Shown: piece after piece, positions 21,308 to 29,855 of the stretch
How positions within the stretch are numbered: the first letter of the stretch is position 1
Layout of the letters: each line of letters begins with the position of its first letter
NCBI RefSeq assembly: GCF_000374065.1
Contig: NZ_KB893249.1
Location: 1-47,602 of the forward strand
Direction of reading: 5' to 3'
From: Spirosoma luteum DSM 19990
GTDB taxonomy: Bacteria; Bacteroidota; Bacteroidia; Cytophagales; Spirosomataceae
DNA length: 47,602 nt
Notes under the pieces: generated by a model
Told to the model about the DNA's origin: nothing
The model's database searches: none
The model's input: only the letters and a program-made list of their open reading frames with translations
Made by a program: the position numbers and the translations under genes

Positions 21308-23683
21308 TTACTGCTTCACCACCCGTCGCCTGAAGACGGCTTCACCGATCCTGACCTCCACGAAGTATATCCCACTGGGTGCGTATTTGAGGTCGAGGGG
21401 TTGCTGGAAGGTATCCGTCGTCTTCTGATGCGTTTGCTGGACGATTTCCGTACCTGCCACCGTACGAACGCCCAGCGTGAGCGCACCGCGCAATGGACTA
21501 CTGAACATGACCATCATCTGACCATCGCTGGGGTTAGGCGTTACCTGAAGGGCCTGTTCGGCCAACGGCGTAGTAGCGGTGACCGCCCCTACCCGCACAT
21601 TAACCGTTACCACCGCCGACGTGCTGCACAGGTCCGTTCCCGAACCCGATACGGTGTAAGAAGCGGTTTGTGTTGGCTGGGCTACTACCTGAGGTCCCAG
21701 CGTGGCATTCAGGGCCGGGCCCGACCAGGTATATAGACCGGCACCCCGCGCATTGAGCGTAACGGTTTCGCCGGGGTTGATGAATATGGATGAAGCCGCC
21801 ACCTGTACCGAGGCTTTCTGTCCCACACGAGCCGTGATATCGTGCGCTACGTTCAAGCCCAGACTATCTGCATAGCGTAGCCAGTTACCCTGCCGGTTTT
21901 GCTGCCAGGAGGTAGCAAACAGCGATTGACCATTTTTGGTCGTGATAACGGCCACGGTATCGCCCGCTGCATACGGAAACGATACCCCGACGTGGAAGGG
22001 TAAACCGCTGACCGGCACATTCCGGTCGAAGGTTACGGTAGTGGCCCGGTTAGCGGCTACATCCGCCAGAATAGTACGCAGGGGTACATCTTTCTGGCCC
22101 AGTATGGCACCGGGGCCGCTCTGGAAACCACGCCCGTTCCAGACTGTTATCGTTACAACCGATTCAGAAGAGGCTCCTTTGGCCGCTTTGGCGACGCCGA
22201 ATTTCAGGGCGGCACCAGCCAGATTCAGGTAACCCAGTTTGTTGGCAAAAAACTCCGAAACAGCCTGCACCCGACGGCCGTTCTGACCAGCCACGTAGCC
22301 TATCCGACTGGTGTCGCGCAGGATGGTAGGCGTTCCGTTGAAATTGGTGATGTCTGTGCAAAGTCCCTGATTCAATACTTCGATGTATTGTGAACGAACT
22401 AAGGGTTCTGATTTGCCAGCTGCGTTGGCAACTACCAGCGATACGCCAAACACCCCCGGTTGATTATAGGTAACTACCGGGTTTTGCTCGTTTGAGGTAG
22501 CAGGCGTTCCCCCCTCAAACGTCCACTGCCAGGATGTAGGAAATCCGCTGGAGAGGTCGTTGAACCGGACCGAGCCACCCAGCAACACCTGCTGGGCTTC
22601 GGCGCGGAAGTTGGCCACGGGAATTGTCGCCACCACAGAACCGCACACACCAGAGGTTAGCAGGCTATTTCGGCGGGGACTGATGTCCATCACTGCCCGC
22701 ATCCTGGCTTTTTGGGATAGCGTGAAGATGTTCATGCACGCATCGTTCGAATAGTCCATATAATCCTGCACCAGATTGGTTGCTCCGCAACTGACCTGGC
22801 CTATTGGGCACCCCCGACTTTCGGAAGCTTGCGGAGGAGTATCATCGCAGAAATCGTCGCCACAATTAGTATCACCCCAGATGTGGCGCAGTCCCAGCCA
22901 ATGGCCCGTTTCGTGAGTCATGGTGCGGCCCAGGTTGTACGTGCTGCGCATGGTGGGGAAATTCCCCTTCTCCGAGTTACCGAACGAACGATAGTCGATA
23001 ACAACCCCATCCGTACTGGCCGGTCCCTCCGTCGGGATACCCGGCAAATTGGACTTACTCGGAAACTGCGCGTAACCCAACACTGACCCACCCCCGGCTA
23101 CCGGTTCGTTCAGGTCTACTACCCATACGTTGTAATATTTGTCTGGGTCCCAGAAAGTGGTGGGTTTCAGGACGCCTTCAATGTCATTACGATTCCAGTT
23201 GGCCCGCGCTCCGTTGTACCGGTCAATACCCGGTTCGGCCATGGGCTTCCCCTGCCGGTCGAGCACGGCTGCACAAAATTCAATTTCAATATCGGCACCA
23301 ATGGGGTTGGCATTGAATCCCCGGGTGTTGGGGCGCCGACGGAAATCTTCATTCAGGGTTTCAATTTGCGACTGCACCTGGGCCTGACTTAGATTTCGCC
23401 CGGCCCCCGTCACTTCACCGTTATGCACAATGTGAACGATAATCGGAATGGTAATGACGGGAGCCGCAGGCAACCGGCCCGACTTCCTTTGCTGGTCAAT
23501 AACCGTTAATCGTTGTTGTAGCTGCCGCTCGAAATCGTTGAGCGTTCCCAGTTCGGGGTGGCGCGCCCGCAGCAGGCTATCCATTTCCATAGTGGCACAC
23601 TGTGGCTGGGCTGGAATCGTTTGCGCCTGCATGGCTGGTTTCAGCAACAGGAGTAGCAACAGGCTGAGTAGTAGTCTGAACAT
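21308..23683 (-). CDS. Secreted M43-family zinc metalloprotease with PKD domain and T9SS sorting domain
   Basis: 791 residues from the ATG at 23681-23683, which begins a signal peptide (MFRLLLSLLLLLLLKPAMQA) and lies 4 bp after the preceding stop. The catalytic motif HETGHWLGLRH is near residue 257 (HExxHxxGxxH of M43 pappalysin-type proteases), followed by a Cys-rich segment and YMDYSNDACMNIFT (Met-turn region). A PKD domain (about 355-440) has ASWQWTFEGG-type strands. The C-terminal ~75 residues form a type A T9SS sorting signal (NPSDGQMMVMFSS ... GIYFVEVRIG). It is likely exported, anchored or released at the cell surface, where it degrades proteins. Last gene of the SusCD operon (c). Confidence 0.92.
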   Translation of the reverse strand: MFRLLLSLLLLLLLKPAMQAQTIPAQPQCATMEMDSLLRARHPELGTLNDFERQLQQRLTVIDQQRKSGRLPAAPVITIPIIVHIVHNGEVTGAGRNLSQAQVQSQIETLNEDFRRRPNTRGFNANPIGADIEIEFCAAVLDRQGKPMAEPGIDRYNGARANWNRNDIEGVLKPTTFWDPDKYYNVWVVDLNEPVAGGGSVLGYAQFPSKSNLPGIPTEGPASTDGVVIDYRSFGNSEKGNFPTMRSTYNLGRTMTHETGHWLGLRHIWGDTNCGDDFCDDTPPQASESRGCPIGQVSCGATNLVQDYMDYSNDACMNIFTLSQKARMRAVMDISPRRNSLLTSGVCGSVVATIPVANFRAEAQQVLLGGSVRFNDLSSGFPTSWQWTFEGGTPATSNEQNPVVTYNQPGVFGVSLVVANAAGKSEPLVRSQYIEVLNQGLCTDITNFNGTPTILRDTSRIGYVAGQNGRRVQAVSEFFANKLGYLNLAGAALKFGVAKAAKGASSESVVTITVWNGRGFQSGPGAILGQKDVPLRTILADVAANRATTVTFDRNVPVSGLPFHVGVSFPYAAGDTVAVITTKNGQSLFATSWQQNRQGNWLRYADSLGLNVAHDITARVGQKASVQVAASSIFINPGETVTLNARGAGLYTWSGPALNATLGPQVVAQPTQTASYTVSGSGTDLCSTSAVVTVNVRVGAVTATTPLAEQALQVTPNPSDGQMMVMFSSPLRGALTLGVRTVAGTEIVQQTHQKTTDTFQQPLDLKYAPSGIYFVEVRIGEAVFRRRVVKQ

Positions 23684-23687
23684 GCGC

Positions 23688-24182
23688 CTATTTAGTCGTA
23701 ACGGGGTTGAACGTAAACCGATAGCTGGCATTGATGTCCGGAAAATAGTATTCAACCGTCATCGTCTGAGCCGTTAGGTTTTTTATTTTCCAGGGATATA
23801 CCCCGTTGAGCAGGGGAATGTAAAATTGCAGGGATGCATTGGCATTGACCAGCGTCCAGGTATCCGTTACGTATACATCCGGGTCTCCTGCATTACATTT
23901 TGTAGCTCCTTCACTGACTTCAAGTTTATGCTCTGCGTCGGCGTAAAACGTCAGCAAATCATCGGTAATGCAGGGATTGGCATTGAGTTGATTTACCGGA
24001 ATTACCTGCGAGGCATTGCCATCGTCGATAATCTGTATCGAAACCATTTTCCAGGTTTTCTTTTCCGTCCCCGTCAGCAATTGTGAGTAGGTCGGAACGA
24101 CGGGTTCAATCTTTTCTGAGCACCCGCCGAGTATCCAGCCAACCACCCCTGGAATTAGTAAAAAGCGTAAAAATTGTCGCAT
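23688..24182 (-). CDS. Hypothetical lipoprotein, lipocalin-like
   Basis: 164 residues. The N-terminus (FLRFLLIPGVVGWILGGC) is a lipoprotein signal with lipobox LGGC at residues 18-21. The mature protein begins SEKIEPVVPTYSQLLTGTEK and contains TWKMVSIQII, DDLLTFYADAEHKLEV, DTWTLVN and YYFPDINASYRFTF, a strand-rich pattern resembling lipocalin-like domains of Bacteroidota. Probably an outer-membrane lipoprotein that could face outward as an accessory of the neighbouring SusCD system. No named function. It is translated just upstream of the M43 protease (4-bp gap). Confidence 0.6.
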   Translation of the reverse strand: MRQFLRFLLIPGVVGWILGGCSEKIEPVVPTYSQLLTGTEKKTWKMVSIQIIDDGNASQVIPVNQLNANPCITDDLLTFYADAEHKLEVSEGATKCNAGDPDVYVTDTWTLVNANASLQFYIPLLNGVYPWKIKNLTAQTMTVEYYFPDINASYRFTFNPVTTK

Positions 24183-24212
24183 ACTGTCAAATCGTTAAAA
24201 GTCAATTGTGCC

Positions 24213-25073
24213 TCACTGGGGCGTGTAGGTCTGGGTATAGGTAAGAGTCGTGTCTTTACCGCTATTGAGGGCCAGCGTAAACTGAAGATTCAGGGTAATC
24301 CTGCGGTCTTTGGGATTCCAGGCACCGGTTCCGGCGATTTTGTCCGTCGGCCCCAGTTCCGGATTGGTTTGCGAGGGTACCGTAAGCGAGTTATCGCCGT
24401 TGTCGATAAAGGTCAGGGTGGGACGCTGGGCATCGAAACTCAGGAACGGAATACCCAGGTTCCAGCTACTCAGGAGGTAGTTTTTGCAGTCGGTACTGGT
24501 AATCTGAATATCTCGCACGGTAGCGGTTTGCGCACCGTATCTCTGGGTTCCCGTGTACGTTCCTCCGAAGAGACAGTCGTCCTGGATAACGAAGGTCAAC
24601 TGTTTCCCCACAATGTTATTCTGCCCAAATCCCACCTGTAACGTGCTGGGTGTAACGCTGGTGAGCGTGAACGTGAGCGACTGCGATTCGAGAATGTTGT
24701 TGGCGTTGTTAATGAGTTTCAAAACAATATTTCCCGTACTCTTATTGGCCGGAATAACCACCTTTCCTTCGGTGCTCTGAATGGTGTAATCCCTCCCGGC
24801 ACGGGCGGTACCACTCACGGTGTAATTGATGGTGATGGGCTCGTTCAAAATCGGCCCAACGTTGTGAACCTGAATGGAAACGGGCTGGCTGTAACTTTCC
24901 TTGTACGTCACCAGCGTATCCGTAAAGCGGACAAAATAGGGTCCTTCGAAGACGCGATTGACATCACTGGTTTCGCAGGCAACCGATAGCCAGCCAATCA
25001 GCGCGATGGCAATTCCCGTTAGCCCCCAGTGGCTTATTCGGTATAAAAAGGTATGCTTTGTTAGGTTTTTCAT
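24213..25073 (-). CDS. Lipoprotein with Calx-beta-like domain
   Basis: 286 residues. A signal ending WLSVAC gives a lipobox with Cys at about residue 33. The mature part has a Calx-beta-like stretch: ITINYTVSGTARAGRDYT, a motif of Calx-beta folds, followed by VVIPANKSTGNIVLKL and LTFTLTSV. The second half (FGGTYTGTQRY onward) has strands with aromatic and Asp/Asn residues. Likely outer-membrane surface lipoprotein. It sits between SusD and the lipocalin-like gene with 27- and 30-bp gaps, so it belongs to the same operon. Calcium binding is plausible from the domain but not shown. Confidence 0.7.
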   Translation of the reverse strand: MKNLTKHTFLYRISHWGLTGIAIALIGWLSVACETSDVNRVFEGPYFVRFTDTLVTYKESYSQPVSIQVHNVGPILNEPITINYTVSGTARAGRDYTIQSTEGKVVIPANKSTGNIVLKLINNANNILESQSLTFTLTSVTPSTLQVGFGQNNIVGKQLTFVIQDDCLFGGTYTGTQRYGAQTATVRDIQITSTDCKNYLLSSWNLGIPFLSFDAQRPTLTFIDNGDNSLTVPSQTNPELGPTDKIAGTGAWNPKDRRITLNLQFTLALNSGKDTTLTYTQTYTPQ

Positions 25074-25100
25074 GTCTCTGCAGGCAAGTAAGCCGTTGCG

Positions 25101-26474
25101 TTAGTAACCAGGATTTTGAACCAGGGCGGTATTTAGCTGAATTTCCCGCTGGGGTATCGGCCATAATTCGTAATGGCTGTCCCAATTGGGCGAAAAGGCA
25201 GACATTACTGCCTGTACCCGGCCCGTTCTGACCAGGTCGTACCAGCGCTGCCCTTCAAACGCCAGTTCGTACACCCGCTCCCGCTCCACCGCCAGCAACA
25301 CATCCGCCTGGGCCGTGAGGGTTATGGCTGGAGCTTTGGCTCTGGTGCGTAGTACGTTCAGGTCGGCAACGGCGCCGGTGGCTCCCGTTAGCTTTCCCTG
25401 CTGCGCCCTTGCTTCGGCCCGAATCAGGTATAGTTCGGCCAGCCGTATGTACACAATATTGTTGTTATCTTCCGACGCGGTGCCATATTTCCGAACGGTC
25501 CAGCCATTATCGCTGGCTCGTTGCTGCTGGGCATTGAAGGTAATGGTCTGGCTTCGCGTACCAGCCTCGGTCGAGATGAGAGCCGCTACCAACTGGTTTG
25601 ACGGGATAACTTCCCGGCGGCCAACGAGCAGGTTATTTAGGCCGGTGGCCGATGTTCCGGGGTCGTCGCTCAACGCATAGCCCACTTCCAGCACGGATTC
25701 AGTCGTGAAATCTTTGGTAACAACGTCCGAGTAATTGGTCAACAGGGTATATACGCCGGAAGTAATTACCTGCGTGGCGAGTGCTTCAGCCTGCGCCCAG
25801 TTTTTCTGATACAGGTAAAAACGGGCCATAGCCGCCCGGCAGTTTGTTTTATTCAGATAGGTAGCGTTGGTGGTAGCGTTCGTTGAGGTAGCATCCACAG
25901 CGGGCAAATCGGTGAGTGCGGCCTGGTAATCGGCGAGTACGGAAGCCAGTATGTCAGCTTTGGCCGTGCGGGCTATCTGCGTGTTGGTCTGGTTGTCGGT
26001 AGTAGTTACTTTGGGAAGGTCGCCGTAGGTATACGCGCCGATAAAATTAGCCCAGCCCCGCATAAACCTTGCTTCAGCCAGCACCTGTTTCCGCGTGTCG
26101 TCTTTTACTCCGCTCACGTTCGGCAATCGCTCCAAAATAAAGTTAGCCACGTAAATGGTGCTGAACAGGTTATTCCAGAGAACATCCACCACATCATTGG
26201 TTGCCGTAATTCGTTTGGTTCCAAACTGAATGTAGTCGTTGAACGTCCCGTTGGCCTGGATGTAATCGGCGGTGAAATCACCCGCAATCATGTTGGAGGC
26301 ACCCATACTCCGAAACGCATTGTACAAGCCAATCCGAACGGGCTGCACATCGTTGGGTTCATTCAACACCAGGTCATCAACCAGTAAGTCGACTGGTTTA
26401 GGCTCCAGTATCTGCTGGCAGGAGGCCAGAACAGCGAGTGTCAGAACGATACTATATCGAAAAAAACGAATCAT
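25101..26474 (-). CDS. SusD/RagB family nutrient-binding lipoprotein (locus c)
   Basis: 457 residues from the ATG at 26472-26474 (MIRFFRYSIVLTLAVLASCQ), where the lipobox LASC gives Cys19. An in-frame ATG 10 codons upstream is less likely. The RagB/SusD signature is visible: the helix after the Cys (QILEPKPVDLLVDDLVLN), repeated TPR-like helices (RQVLAEARFMRGWANFIGAY), and the C-terminal VERERVYELAFEGQRWYDLVR block. It captures nutrient at the surface and delivers it to the SusC partner. Start lies 33 bp after the stop of the SusC gene upstream. Confidence 0.93.
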   Translation of the reverse strand: MIRFFRYSIVLTLAVLASCQQILEPKPVDLLVDDLVLNEPNDVQPVRIGLYNAFRSMGASNMIAGDFTADYIQANGTFNDYIQFGTKRITATNDVVDVLWNNLFSTIYVANFILERLPNVSGVKDDTRKQVLAEARFMRGWANFIGAYTYGDLPKVTTTDNQTNTQIARTAKADILASVLADYQAALTDLPAVDATSTNATTNATYLNKTNCRAAMARFYLYQKNWAQAEALATQVITSGVYTLLTNYSDVVTKDFTTESVLEVGYALSDDPGTSATGLNNLLVGRREVIPSNQLVAALISTEAGTRSQTITFNAQQQRASDNGWTVRKYGTASEDNNNIVYIRLAELYLIRAEARAQQGKLTGATGAVADLNVLRTRAKAPAITLTAQADVLLAVERERVYELAFEGQRWYDLVRTGRVQAVMSAFSPNWDSHYELWPIPQREIQLNTALVQNPGY

Positions 26475-26507
26475 GTTATCCTTGTTGTCTTTGCCCGTGG
26501 GCATTTA

Positions 26508-29500
26508 CTAAAAACCAATGGTCAGGCCTACAAACACCGTTTTCACCTGGGGAAGGGTGAAGAAGTCAATTCCCTGAGCAGCCGTTGAACCGTCCAGTGT
26601 ACTCACTTCGGGGTCTGGCCCGGAGTAATTTGTCAGTGTCCACAGGTTAGTGGCCGATGCGTAAATCCGGGTGTTGGTTATCTTAAACCGCTCAATCCAT
26701 TTTTTGGGCAGGTTGTAGCCAACCGACACATTTTTCAGGCGTAGAAAAGAGCCATCCTCCAAAAAGCGGCTACTGAGGTAGTTATTGTACGTATCCTGAA
26801 AAACGTAACGGGGTACACTGGTAATATCACCCTCTTTTTGCCAGCGTTTCAGGGCCTGCCGCGATTGGTTACTCTGAATATCGGCCCCGGTATTGACTAA
26901 CGTTGTGTTCGTAAAATTAAGAATACTGTTGCCATACGAGAACTGCAGGAATACACTCACATCGAACCCTTTCCAGGAAACCCGGTTAGTCAGACCACCG
27001 TACAGTTTTGCCTGGGCATTACCAATCACCTGTCCATCGTCGGGGGTGATTCGACCATCGCCGTTTTTATCGTCGTAGATAGCATCGCCCGTCGCGGGGT
27101 CAACCCCCAGAAATTTCAGCCCCCAGAACGTTCCCAACGGCTGGCCGGGCAAAATGACGTTCGTGTTAGACACACCATTACCCGAATAACCCCGGAAAAC
27201 GGGCTGGTCGGTAGCCAGCGATATTACTTTGTTCTGATTGTGCGAAATATTAAAGTCGGTACTCCAGCGCACCGCCTTGTTGATGTTCACGCTCGAAATC
27301 GTCAGTTCCACCCCCCGGTTGGATACCTCGCCAATGTTGCCCTGCACGGTACTGAAACCGGTTGTTTGCGGAATAGGCTGGGCAAACAGCAACTTATTGG
27401 TCAGGTTGTCATACGCATCGACGGTAAACGTCAGTCGACCGCTGAAGAACGAAGCATCCAGACCAATATTGGCTTCGCGGGTGCGTTCCCATTGCAGGTT
27501 CGGGTTCGCCAGGGCGGCCGGGCCAACGCCCGTGGCTCCGCTGTAGGTAGCCGAGGCCCAGGTACCCAGAAACTGGTAATCCCCAATCTGTTCATTCCCC
27601 GTAAACCCGAAGCTGGTCCGCAGTTTCAAATCGTTCAGGAAGCGGAATTGCTGCATAAACGGCTCAGACGATATGCGCCACGCAACGGATGCCGATGGGA
27701 ATAAGCCAAACCGCCGGTTCTGCCCGAACCGCGATGACCCGTCGTAGCGCGAAGTGATCGTAGCCAGGTATTTTTCGTCGTAATCGTACCGTACTTCGCC
27801 AATGAGCGACACCAGACCATTACGGTTTTTGTAGGAGTCGCCCTGGTCTACAATCCCTGCCGACCGGATATACGTAAAGTCATCGCTGGGGAACAGGCGT
27901 CCCTGTAGGCTTCCTCTCCGTTCAAACTGCTGCTGTAGCTCAAAACCAGCCGTTCCGCTGAAATGGTGTTTTTCGGCCAGTTGGTAACTGTAATTCAGGG
28001 TGTTGGTATTAACAATTTTGGAGACGTTGGCACTGCTGAAAACGCCGTACCCCTGCCCGCCCACGCTGGGCAAAAAGCCCCCAATGGCCGTGGTGGATGG
28101 CTCGAACTGATCTTCGGTGATGTTATTGTAATCCGCACTTATCTTCGAGCGGAAACGCAGGTTTTGGAGGATTTCGTATTCACCGTAAAGTCCGACCAAC
28201 ATCTTGATAGTGTAGGTTTCAAAGCGTGGTAGCACTGCCTGACCAACGGGGTTAAAATTGGGAAACCCCCCGTATTCGGGGTCATTGGGGCCATACAGTC
28301 TGCCCTGTTCGTTGTAGGGTGAATAGTAGGGTAAACTCTTCAATGCACCCGAGTAAACCCCATCCAGGAAGTTATCGCTTTTCACCCGCTTGTTTTTCAC
28401 CTGCGACAGTGTCAGGTTCATCCCAAACGACAGCTTGTCGGTGGCTTTATGATCGAACTTGAACTGACCAGTGTACCGGGTAAACTGACTGTTGAGCTGG
28501 ATTCCCTGTTCATTGCGATAGCTGCCACTGAGGTAAAACTGCGTCTTGTCATTACCCCCCTGGGTAGATAACTGGTACTGCTGGTAAACGCCTTTGCGCA
28601 AAACGGAGTTAATCCAGTCGGTATTCTGCCCATCGGTAACCCCTCTTATGAGGCCCAGCTTGTCGGGGTCCTGACCGGCATTAATCACCGCTTCCCGCTG
28701 CAAGTCCAGCAATTCGGTAGCGTTCAGCAGGTCGGGCCGACGAATAATATCAATCATACCCTGCTGAACATCGGCCGTAAATTTCGTTTTCTGGTTGGCT
28801 TTCCCCCGTTTGGTGGTTATCAGCACCACACCATTAGCCGCCCGCGACCCGTAAATAGCCTTGGCCGACGCATCTTTCAGGACGTCGATACTCTCAATGT
28901 CATTGGGGTTGAACAGAGCCAGCGCATTATCCGTCTGGCCCCCAAATTCACGTCCGCCCAATGCGCCGTTTTCGACAGGTACCCCATCGACAATGAAAAG
29001 AGGACGATTACTGGCCGAAATAGAGGTGTTGCCACGTATGCGAACCATCAGTCCACCACCGGGCGTACCCGACGACTGCGATACCTGCACACCAGCCGCC
29101 TGCCCCTGTAGGGCCTGGTCGAAACTGGCCACCGGAATATCTTTGAACTTATCGGGTGAGACGGACGCAATGGAACTGGAAATATCCTTTCGCTGGGTCG
29201 TGTTATACCCCGTCACCACTACCTGCGTCAGTTCATTGATGGATTCCTGCATCTGGATATTAATCGTAGTGCGATTGCCAACGGCAATTTCCTGCGATAT
29301 AAGCCCGATGGAGGTAGCAAGCAGTGTAGCGGCACTGCCCGGAACGTTGATAGAGTAGTTCCCATTGGCATCGGAGCTAACGCCATTGGTGGTGCCTTTC
29401 ACCTGAATATTCACACCGGGCAGTGGTTGTCCATCCTGCACCGATATAACCCTACCCGTTATACGAACGCCCTGCGCCAGCAGGCAACCCGGTAGTATGG

Positions 29501-29543
29501 CCAGCATAACTGCCCAGATAATAGCCCTGTAAAATTTTCTCAT
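26508..29543 (-). CDS. SusC/RagA TonB-dependent outer-membrane transporter (locus c)
   Basis: 1011 residues from the ATG at 29541-29543 (MRKFYRAIIWAVMLAILPGC signal). A CarboxypepD-regulatory-like domain (ITGRVISVQDGQPLPGVNIQ) precedes the TonB plug: VVVTGYNTTQRKDISSSIAS, DQALQGQAAGVQVSQSSG, IRGNTSISASNRPLFIVDGV, and DVLKDASAKAIYGSRAANG. The barrel ends with VFVGLTIGF. It imports a substrate across the outer membrane with TonB/ExbBD energy. Co-operonic M43 protease and lipoproteins suggest peptides as substrate. Its plug and N-terminal domain differ from the SusC proteins at 31572 and 39096, so it is not a recent duplicate of them. Confidence 0.95.
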   Translation of the reverse strand: MRKFYRAIIWAVMLAILPGCLLAQGVRITGRVISVQDGQPLPGVNIQVKGTTNGVSSDANGNYSINVPGSAATLLATSIGLISQEIAVGNRTTINIQMQESINELTQVVVTGYNTTQRKDISSSIASVSPDKFKDIPVASFDQALQGQAAGVQVSQSSGTPGGGLMVRIRGNTSISASNRPLFIVDGVPVENGALGGREFGGQTDNALALFNPNDIESIDVLKDASAKAIYGSRAANGVVLITTKRGKANQKTKFTADVQQGMIDIIRRPDLLNATELLDLQREAVINAGQDPDKLGLIRGVTDGQNTDWINSVLRKGVYQQYQLSTQGGNDKTQFYLSGSYRNEQGIQLNSQFTRYTGQFKFDHKATDKLSFGMNLTLSQVKNKRVKSDNFLDGVYSGALKSLPYYSPYNEQGRLYGPNDPEYGGFPNFNPVGQAVLPRFETYTIKMLVGLYGEYEILQNLRFRSKISADYNNITEDQFEPSTTAIGGFLPSVGGQGYGVFSSANVSKIVNTNTLNYSYQLAEKHHFSGTAGFELQQQFERRGSLQGRLFPSDDFTYIRSAGIVDQGDSYKNRNGLVSLIGEVRYDYDEKYLATITSRYDGSSRFGQNRRFGLFPSASVAWRISSEPFMQQFRFLNDLKLRTSFGFTGNEQIGDYQFLGTWASATYSGATGVGPAALANPNLQWERTREANIGLDASFFSGRLTFTVDAYDNLTNKLLFAQPIPQTTGFSTVQGNIGEVSNRGVELTISSVNINKAVRWSTDFNISHNQNKVISLATDQPVFRGYSGNGVSNTNVILPGQPLGTFWGLKFLGVDPATGDAIYDDKNGDGRITPDDGQVIGNAQAKLYGGLTNRVSWKGFDVSVFLQFSYGNSILNFTNTTLVNTGADIQSNQSRQALKRWQKEGDITSVPRYVFQDTYNNYLSSRFLEDGSFLRLKNVSVGYNLPKKWIERFKITNTRIYASATNLWTLTNYSGPDPEVSTLDGSTAAQGIDFFTLPQVKTVFVGLTIGF

Positions 29544-29855
29544 GTATAGATTATACGCCAAATGAAAGCGGTTTGAGGCAGGTTTGTTAATCAGGAAAAC
29601 AAAGTACTAAAAATAGGGTAAAAGCTACTTTTTTCAAACGAAAATAGTATCCTGCATCGTATACACCTGTTAATCTTCAATGGCGTAAAAAACAAATTCC
29701 CGCTTATAAACCAGTTTGTACACCCGTTAGTGGTCCATACTAACCCCGTCGATACGCCTTTCTGGTGGGGTAATTGCTTTCTGCTCAGGCTGGCGCATAA
29801 AAAAGCGACTCTCCCCGATACGAGGGAGAGTCGCCCAAAATAAATGGGGTTGAAC
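29544..29855. other. Intergenic region between SusC (c) and SusD (b)
   Basis: 312 bases with no gene. It holds the terminator of the SusD gene at 29856 (29799-29834) on its right and the presumed promoter of the SusC gene at 29543 on its left. I see no clear TTG-N19-TAnnTTTG match; the nearest, TACTTTG, lacks one base of spacing. Confidence 0.6.
29799..29834 (-). terminator. Intrinsic terminator downstream of SusD (locus b)
   Basis: 11-bp stem GCGACTCTCCC / GGGAGAGTCGC around an 8-base loop, followed on the minus strand by six T. It lies about 20 bases after the SusD stop at 29856. Confidence 0.88.

Noticed and set aside
28861..29358. Long plus-strand open frame opposite SusC (c)
   Set aside because: It is the antisense of the TonB plug coding region, with no family resemblance and no promoter.
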